A stretch of 64,000 nucleotides of DNA from Planococcaceae bacterium Storch 2/2-2 (GTDB lineage: Bacteria; Bacillota; Bacilli; Bacillales_A; Planococcaceae): contig WOYE01000009.1 in the NCBI GenBank assembly GCA_009740415.1, positions 744,001 through 808,000 of the forward strand. Direction: 5' to 3'. Positions 59,589 through 64,000 of the stretch are shown here, piece by piece. A model generated the notes under the pieces. That model saw only the letters and a program-made list of their open reading frames with translations. It searched no databases and was not told where the DNA came from. Numbering within the stretch: the stretch's first letter is position 1; every line of letters begins with the position of its first letter. The translations under genes were made by a program, and so were the position numbers.

Positions 59589-60130
59589 GACGTCCGACGC
59601 ATGGGAGCACACGAATCGGTCTCATCCCGAGTGAACGCGCCTTTCAGACGATGGATGAATCGCACCTCGGATGGAGCCTCCTTTGGCTCGTCACGTTTGC
59701 GAGCATCCCATCCATCGGATTACCAGAAATGAGGACGGACCTTACGATCATTCCGCACATTTTGTTCGAAAACCTCATCGTCTTATTATTGTGGCTCGGC
59801 CAAACGGGACTGACGTACAGCTTACTACGTGGCACGTTTCGGCAACACGTAACCGTTGAATCTGTCTACAAACCGTACGCCTGGGCGAGCATTCCGTGGA
59901 TCCTCGCGAGCCTCATCACTTGGCTCGTCACCTACTTGGCTCCCGACGCACGAATCATCGCACAAACGATCACACAACTCATCGCATGCGTCTACAGCTT
60001 CTCCTGGATTTTACACGCCTTGCGCCGCCACGTCACGCTATCGTTCTGGCAAATCGCATGCATCATCTTAATCCCATTCACGTTCGTCTACGTCCCCTTT
60101 TTCTGCTTTGTCTTACTCGTACTACAGTAA
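59585..60130 (+). CDS. small YIP1-like membrane protein, paralogue of 57784 gene
   Basis: 181 residues, five transmembrane helices; shares LTYSLLRGTFRQHVTVESV and YAWASIPWILASL with the 57784 product. Translationally coupled (ATGA overlap) to the unknown 373-residue gene. Closed by a strong terminator. Function unknown. Confidence 0.75.
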   Translation: MRRPTHGSTRIGLIPSERAFQTMDESHLGWSLLWLVTFASIPSIGLPEMRTDLTIIPHILFENLIVLLLWLGQTGLTYSLLRGTFRQHVTVESVYKPYAWASIPWILASLITWLVTYLAPDARIIAQTITQLIACVYSFSWILHALRRHVTLSFWQIACIILIPFTFVYVPFFCFVLLVLQ

Positions 60131-60178
60131 TACGAGTAACTCTTAACAGAAGTGGAATCTCTAAACATTAAAAATCGT

Positions 60179-60218
60179 GCATGGAATTAAAGGTCCAAAC
60201 TTTGATTCCGTGCCTTTT
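60179..60218 (+). terminator. intrinsic terminator
   Basis: 14-bp stem gcatggaattaaag / ctttgattccgtgc (two G-T pairs) followed by cttttat. Confidence 0.8.
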
Positions 60219-60301
60219 ATATTTGACATAGAACCTCCACCCCCTTTCTATACACAACATAATTTGTTATTTGAATAAATAGTTTCATAATAAGGATTTA
60301 T

Positions 60302-60329
60302 TTGTAAAAAAACTATTTTATAGTATAAT
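60302..60329 (+). promoter_or_regulatory. sigma-A promoter of lipoprotein gene
   Basis: TTGTAA, 16-bp spacer, perfect TATAAT, about 35 bp before the ATG, in AT-rich DNA. Confidence 0.75.
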
Positions 60330-60363
60330 ATCCTCATTACTAATAATAGGAAGAAGGTATTAT

Positions 60364-60957
60364 ATGAGGAACCGTTTAAAAATTTCTATTTGGTTCATTT
60401 TAGTTCTGTTTACTGCAGGATGTGCGGCCACTCCAAAAGAAGAATTAGTAAACGAGAACAAAGAAGTTATTGAAACACCAGCTCCTGCACCTGAGTTAGA
60501 AAAAACCTTAGAACAATTATATTCAGAAGCAAATGACTTCCCTCTCGATATCGCTACTGCTGCTGTAGCGGAAGGTAACGAGCTCAGACCTTATAGCCAA
60601 CCACCAGTCTTAGCAATTCTTATGACAAATAATTCGGATAGAGATATTAAAGAAGTCACCTACGGAGTACTCGCATGGGACAAAAATGGACTACCTACCC
60701 GCGTCCACATGATGTATGCGAAAGAAGTGGAATACGCTCTAGAGTTTAAAGACGCCGACATTAAATTAGCGATTGGTGAAACAACACCTATTGACAGAGG
60801 ATACCCTATGCACCCTAGTATCGATTTAAGCGACTATGATAAAGTGAAAGTAGTCGTACTAAGCTATGAAGACTTCGATGGTCATATCGAGACAAATGAA
60901 AAAGCTGATTTGTTTTTAGAAAAAGCCGCTGGACAAAAATACGACTGGCCTTATTAA
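60364..60957 (+). CDS. lipoprotein, possibly DUF5780-containing
   Basis: 197 residues. Lipobox LFTAGCA (Cys20), then an acidic linker and a beta-sandwich-like domain (about 60-190) with VLAILMTNNSDRDIKEVTYG, VLAWDKNGLPTRVHMM and VVVLSYEDFDGHIETNEKAD. The pattern resembles DUF5780 lipoprotein domains. The gene is clearly AT-richer than its neighbours, with its own near-consensus promoter, so probably acquired. Confidence 0.75.
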   Translation: MRNRLKISIWFILVLFTAGCAATPKEELVNENKEVIETPAPAPELEKTLEQLYSEANDFPLDIATAAVAEGNELRPYSQPPVLAILMTNNSDRDIKEVTYGVLAWDKNGLPTRVHMMYAKEVEYALEFKDADIKLAIGETTPIDRGYPMHPSIDLSDYDKVKVVVLSYEDFDGHIETNEKADLFLEKAAGQKYDWPY

Positions 60958-61128
60958 AAGTACGATTCCAGTAACCCCATTGCAAAAAGTTGCAAGTGGT
61001 CGAACTTTCGTTTTGACTACTTTAACTCGCTGCATCATCGTTCATGAGAGGCAAAATGATTCATGCTCAAGAGAGAGACGATCACCGACTGGACCGAAAA
61101 AGAAAACAGAATTCCCTTCCAAATGTAG

Positions 61129-61166
61129 AACGCCCGCCCGTCAGCTAGACGAGTGAGCGTTTTTTC
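61129..61166 (+). terminator. intrinsic terminator
   Basis: aacgc-ccgc-ccgtc / gacg-agtg-agcgtt stem followed by six T. The 230 bp between the lipoprotein gene and here hold nothing else recognisable. Confidence 0.6.
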
Positions 61167-61188
61167 GTATGAAATGATACAGTTCATG

Positions 61189-61413
61189 CTAGTCGTTATA
61201 AATCTCTCGAATCATTTCTTCATGAGAGATGCTCTCGTCTTTTAACTGATGCGCTTTCATCGCATCCTCATACAACATCAGGTCATGCTGATTTTCTAAT
61301 GCCTCTAATACCGCCGTTCGAATGAGTTCTGATAATGTTACTCCTTTGGTATCGGCAATCGACTGCATCCACCTTTTCTCCTCATTCGTCACTTGAAATG
61401 TCAGCTGATTCAT
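61189..61413 (-). CDS. orphan ribbon-helix-helix antitoxin-like protein
   Basis: 74 residues from ATG 61411-61413 (MNQLTFQVTNEEKRWMQSIA) after aaaggaagg. Ribbon-helix-helix fold: strand LTFQVTNEEK, helix, turn and DTKGVTLSELIRTAVLEALE. The C-terminal tail (MLYEDAMKAHQLKDESISHE) is the toxin-binding part typical of DUF6290/RelB-type antitoxins. No toxin gene lies on either side, so it is solitary. Confidence 0.8.
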   Translation of the reverse strand: MNQLTFQVTNEEKRWMQSIADTKGVTLSELIRTAVLEALENQHDLMLYEDAMKAHQLKDESISHEEMIREIYND

Positions 61414-61543
61414 TCCAGAACCCCTTCCTTTCTCTACTTTTAACAATATTGTACTATCTATTTTTTATCAAGTCGGTGGATTGCTACAAATCAACCATTA
61501 CCACATCTTAGAAGAACACCCTTCAAATGAGGTCATCCCATAT

Positions 61544-61576
61544 AAAAAGCCACTCTTTGTAGGAGTGGCTTTTCGT
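61544..61576. terminator. bidirectional intrinsic terminator
   Basis: aaaagccactc / gagtggctttt hairpin after the 61588 gene. Confidence 0.85.
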
Positions 61577-61587
61577 ATGACGTCGTA

Positions 61588-61791
61588 TTATTTTGATTTA
61601 CGGCCGAACATGTAGTAAGCAGCGGGGCCGACGAATTTACCGAATGTGACGATTGGTGTCCAGATGAGTTTGTTGCCCATTTTGAAGTCTTTTTGTTTGG
61701 CAACGTCTTGGAGCGTGTAGAGCGTGAGCGCCGTTTCTGCTACCGTGACCGCTTTTCCTACCATTGATGAATCGTTTTTCTTTTTACCCAT
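61588..61791 (-). CDS. small PLDc_N-like membrane protein (67 aa)
   Basis: ATG 61789-61791 after ggagaatg. Two hydrophobic segments (about 14-29 and 44-60) with the PLDc_N-type motif KLIWTPIVTFGKFVGPAAYY. Paralogous to the 61925 product directly upstream. PLDc_N modules occur in small membrane peptides of Bacilli, some linked to bacteriocin immunity. Function unknown. Confidence 0.7.
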   Translation of the reverse strand: MGKKKNDSSMVGKAVTVAETALTLYTLQDVAKQKDFKMGNKLIWTPIVTFGKFVGPAAYYMFGRKSK

Positions 61792-61886
61792 AGTCCATTC
61801 TCCTTTCGGACGAGGTGTCTCGTCCTTGTACGGTACTCTTCCACGCTCGGTTCGTTTGTAAACCTGTTTGCTTCCGCTTTTCGTGC

Positions 61887-61918
61887 AAAAAAACGACCGT
61901 CGCTCGTCGCGCGGTCGT
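61887..61918 (-). terminator. intrinsic terminator
   Basis: acgaccg / cggtcgt stem around gctcgtcgc, seven T on the minus strand. Confidence 0.8.
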
Positions 61919-61924
61919 CCGTCG

Positions 61925-62125
61925 TTATTTTTTCTTTCCGATGGCAAAGTAAGCGATCGGGCCGAGGAAGTTGATGAATAGGACGACGGGGAGCCAAAGG
62001 GCTTTGGAGCCTTTGTTGAATTCGTTTTGGCGGGCGACGTCGATGGCGCTGTAGAGCGCGAGTGCGATTTGGATGACGCCGACGGGTTTGACCCATGCCG
62101 GCCTTTCTTTTTTCTCGTGGTTCAT
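61925..62125 (-). CDS. small PLDc_N-like membrane protein (66 aa)
   Basis: ATG 62123-62125, overlapping the stop of the upstream regulator (ATGA). Two hydrophobic segments with KALWLPVVLFINFLGPIAYF, the PLDc_N signature. Coupled to the HTH-TPR regulator, and paralogous to the next gene downstream. Confidence 0.75.
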   Translation of the reverse strand: MNHEKKERPAWVKPVGVIQIALALYSAIDVARQNEFNKGSKALWLPVVLFINFLGPIAYFAIGKKK

Positions 62126-63222
62126 TCGTCTCTCTCCTTTCTCGTTCGGGCAAATCGGGTGCGTGCGATCTGTTCGTTCATCCACGGGGTGTCGTGCCAC
62201 GTTTCGAAAGCGGGATGGTGCATCGTCTGTTCGATGCTGTCCCAAATGGCCGATTCGGTACGTGGCGGAGCGGTGCCGAGATCGAGTGTTCGTTCGAGCC
62301 ATTCGTCTAACTCGTCGAAATACGCATCGCCCCGTAAGCGAACGGGGAATAAATGAATCGTTGCAACGGTGACGAAAGCAGTGAGTGCCTCTTTCACCGC
62401 TTCTTCCTCTTCTCGCCCCGCCGCTTCGATCGCTCGTAAGACGTACCATTGGGAGACGCTATTCGGATGAAGCGTGTCGAGTTGCCACGTCGCGATGAGC
62501 GTTTCCGCCCGGTGGATCGTTTCGTCCCGTTTGTCCGGTTCGTGGTGAAGCATTTTCGCGAGGCGAGCGAGCAATTGTAACACGTGTTGGTACATCGACA
62601 CTTGAAGCAATTGTTGGACGTCCGTCGTTCGGCCGAGCGCTTCGTACGCATCGATGAGCACGCCTTCTTCGCCGACACTCGGTTGAGCGGCGCTTTCGGT
62701 CCGTTCGACGGCACGTTCCGGTTCTCCGACGAGCAGCGCGAGTATCGCAAGAAGTCCATTCGCTTGGCGAAGGCGCCACACGTCGGATTCGATCTGTTTG
62801 ACACGTTCGAGCCATTCGCGCGCTGTTTCGTACACGTTGCGTTGTTCGTCACTTGCGGTCGCGTAGTTGACGAGTAAAATGGCGTATTGGAGTAGTAAAA
62901 ATGAGTCGCTGTAATGGAGGCGGGCGTCTTCAATGATCGCCTCATACACCGTCTGAAACGGTTCGTGTTGAAACCGCGTAGCATAACGGGCATACGCAGC
63001 GCGGACGTCTTCTTTTGAACGTGTCGCTTCATAGCCGATCAACGCATCGACCGTCGTTCCAAAACGCGACGCGAGGAGCGGAAGCAAGGCGACGTCCGGT
63101 GTACTCAATCCGTTTTCCCATTTGGAAACCGTCGCCTTCGTCACATAGCAAAACGAAGCGACGTCTTGTTGGGTCAGTCCGTGGCGTTCACGATAAGCGC
63201 GTAATTGTTGAGCGAGTTGCAT
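62122..63222 (-). CDS. XRE-type HTH regulator with helical-repeat domain
   Basis: 366 residues from ATG 63220-63222 (MQLAQQLRAYRERHGLTQQD) after gaggtg; the longer frame lacks a site. N-terminal helix-turn-helix VASFCYVTKATVSKWENGLS (about 22-41). The remaining about 290 residues form an all-helical, TPR/Rgg-like repeat (ARLHYSDSFLLLQYAILLVN, EQRNVYETAREWLERVKQIE). The architecture fits peptide- or protein-sensing regulators. Coupled to two PLDc_N peptides it may control. Confidence 0.8.
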   Translation of the reverse strand: MQLAQQLRAYRERHGLTQQDVASFCYVTKATVSKWENGLSTPDVALLPLLASRFGTTVDALIGYEATRSKEDVRAAYARYATRFQHEPFQTVYEAIIEDARLHYSDSFLLLQYAILLVNYATASDEQRNVYETAREWLERVKQIESDVWRLRQANGLLAILALLVGEPERAVERTESAAQPSVGEEGVLIDAYEALGRTTDVQQLLQVSMYQHVLQLLARLAKMLHHEPDKRDETIHRAETLIATWQLDTLHPNSVSQWYVLRAIEAAGREEEEAVKEALTAFVTVATIHLFPVRLRGDAYFDELDEWLERTLDLGTAPPRTESAIWDSIEQTMHHPAFETWHDTPWMNEQIARTRFARTRKERDE

Positions 63223-63358
63223 CTGAATCACCTCTACGTCTAGTGTACCGCACACGTCCATTGATTCAATCAACGAAACGGATACTTTTTTCATCGATTG
63301 TCAACGTGCAGATGAAAAAGAAGTGAAAATCGGCAGTTTTTCATCCATTTTTGCGCCT

Positions 63359-63409
63359 TTGTAAACGAGGTGTAAAGGTTTCGTTAAGGGATGTCGGAAG
63401 GGCTATACT
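63359..63409 (+). promoter_or_regulatory. PhoP-box-like repeats and promoter of second Na/Pi gene
   Basis: TTGTAA (63359), GTGTAA (63370) and TCGTTA (63381) are spaced exactly 11 bp; the third occupies the -35 position, 17 bp before TATACT (63404-63409). This resembles PhoP boxes of Bacillus (TTNACA-type repeats at 11 bp). Confidence 0.4.
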
Positions 63410-63469
63410 TTCCCTCGTGCTTCCTCAATAATCGAGTGAGATGGTAGAGATGAAGGAGTGGAGTTTAGA

Positions 63470-64000
63470 GTGGAAATTGAGTGGCAGTCCATTATTTTTC
63501 AATTTTTAGGCGGGCTCGGTATTTTCTTGTTCGCGATTCAGTTTATGGGGGATGCGCTTCAAAAAGCAGCCGGCGATCGACTGCGTGGCATCTTGGATCG
63601 GTTTACGACGAACCCGTTTATGGGCATTTTAGTCGGGATTGCGGTGACGGTTCTCATCCAGTCGAGTTCAGGGACGACGGTCATTACCGTCGGACTCGTC
63701 AGTGCTGGATTTATGACGCTTCGCCAAGCGATCGGCGTCATTATGGGAGCGAATATCGGAACGACGGTGACCGCATTCATTATCGGGCTTGACGTCGGGG
63801 CGTACGCGCTACCGATCATGGCCGTCGGATCGTTTTTAATTTTCTTCTTTAAAAAAGATCGTATTAAAAACTTCGGGGAAGTCGTCTTCGGTTTCGGTGG
63901 ACTGTTCCTCGGTCTCGAAATGATGAGCAGCGGGATGAAACCGCTCCGTTCGCTCGAAGCGTTCGCTGACTTTACGTTATCGATGAGTGAACATCCGTTA
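63470..64000 (+). CDS. Na/Pi cotransporter family protein (truncated by window end)
   Basis: GTG 63470 (VEIEWQSIIFQFLGGLGIF); aaggag lies 12 bases upstream, GTG 63458 is an alternative. The visible 177 residues hold the first Na/Pi repeat: MGDALQKAAGDRLRGILDRF, VTVLIQSSSGTTVITVGLVS and GANIGTTVTAFIIG, then the next helices. A second copy of the family is at 32545-34146. The candidate PhoP boxes upstream suggest induction by phosphate starvation. The 3' part lies outside. Confidence 0.85.
   Translation, partial: MEIEWQSIIFQFLGGLGIFLFAIQFMGDALQKAAGDRLRGILDRFTTNPFMGILVGIAVTVLIQSSSGTTVITVGLVSAGFMTLRQAIGVIMGANIGTTVTAFIIGLDVGAYALPIMAVGSFLIFFFKKDRIKNFGEVVFGFGGLFLGLEMMSSGMKPLRSLEAFADFTLSMSEHPL

Noticed and set aside
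1..64000. tRNA, rRNA, insertion sequences or integrase genes
   Set aside because: I looked for tRNA-like clusters, transposase motifs and terminal inverted repeats and found none that I could support.

Overview
The window looks like chromosome of a Gram-positive, Bacilli-type bacterium. Evidence: strong AGGAGG-type ribosome binding sites, lipobox lipoproteins, S-layer homology (SLH) proteins, sigma-B-like promoter motifs, a CcpA-type cre site, a PaiA-type polyamine acetyltransferase, two ECF sigma/anti-sigma pairs and VanZ/YIP1/TIGR04104-type membrane proteins. GC is moderate (about half by eye) with heavy use of acg/tcg/cga/gaa codons. An Exiguobacterium-like organism is my guess; no rRNA or tRNA is present to confirm it.

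Layout. 0-5 kb: end of a membrane gene, a decayed AT-rich stretch, an Ltp-type phage-exclusion-like protein, an HD hydrolase and a small operon with two GYF_2 paralogues. 5-12 kb: a large catalase, a lipoprotein, a Sec-secreted protein built from domains known from proteobacterial BapA/VCBS adhesins, and a cyclase/efflux pair. 13-20 kb: two small paralogous, probably sigma-B-controlled proteins, an orphan Cap15-like 2TM-beta-barrel protein, an SLH-CAP mosaic protein, an HNH nuclease, a chromate transporter and a cluster of small membrane proteins. 20-30 kb: two ECF sigma/anti-sigma operons, PutP with a promoter and cre site, a NERD-helicase fusion, and a nine-unit, 22-bp degenerate tandem repeat. 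30-41 kb: transporters (Bmr/NorA-type MFS, Na/Pi, DMT, MFS), an SLH protein, an XRE/DUF3169 pair with its operator, PaiA, a DHFR-like reductase, a methyltransferase and VanZ.

41.2-51.0 kb is a clearly AT-richer island holding one tightly coupled four-gene operon. In order of transcription it encodes a CoiA-like zinc-finger protein, a coiled-coil protein, an unknown protein, and a 1776-residue DEAD/DEAH helicase with several zinc clusters and a DUF1998-like tail. It resembles DISARM/Druantia-type systems without matching their gene content, and is the best candidate for an undescribed (probably anti-phage) system.

51-64 kb: a photolyase with a shortened N-terminal domain, an SDR, YIP1 proteins, and a two-gene lipoprotein/membrane module flanked by 41-bp direct repeats. 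An FMN-dependent monooxygenase follows, with a complete upstream TPP riboswitch cassette (promoter, aptamer, terminator). The window closes with an orphan RHH antitoxin, two PLDc_N-like peptides with an XRE regulator, and a truncated second Na/Pi transporter preceded by PhoP-box-like repeats.
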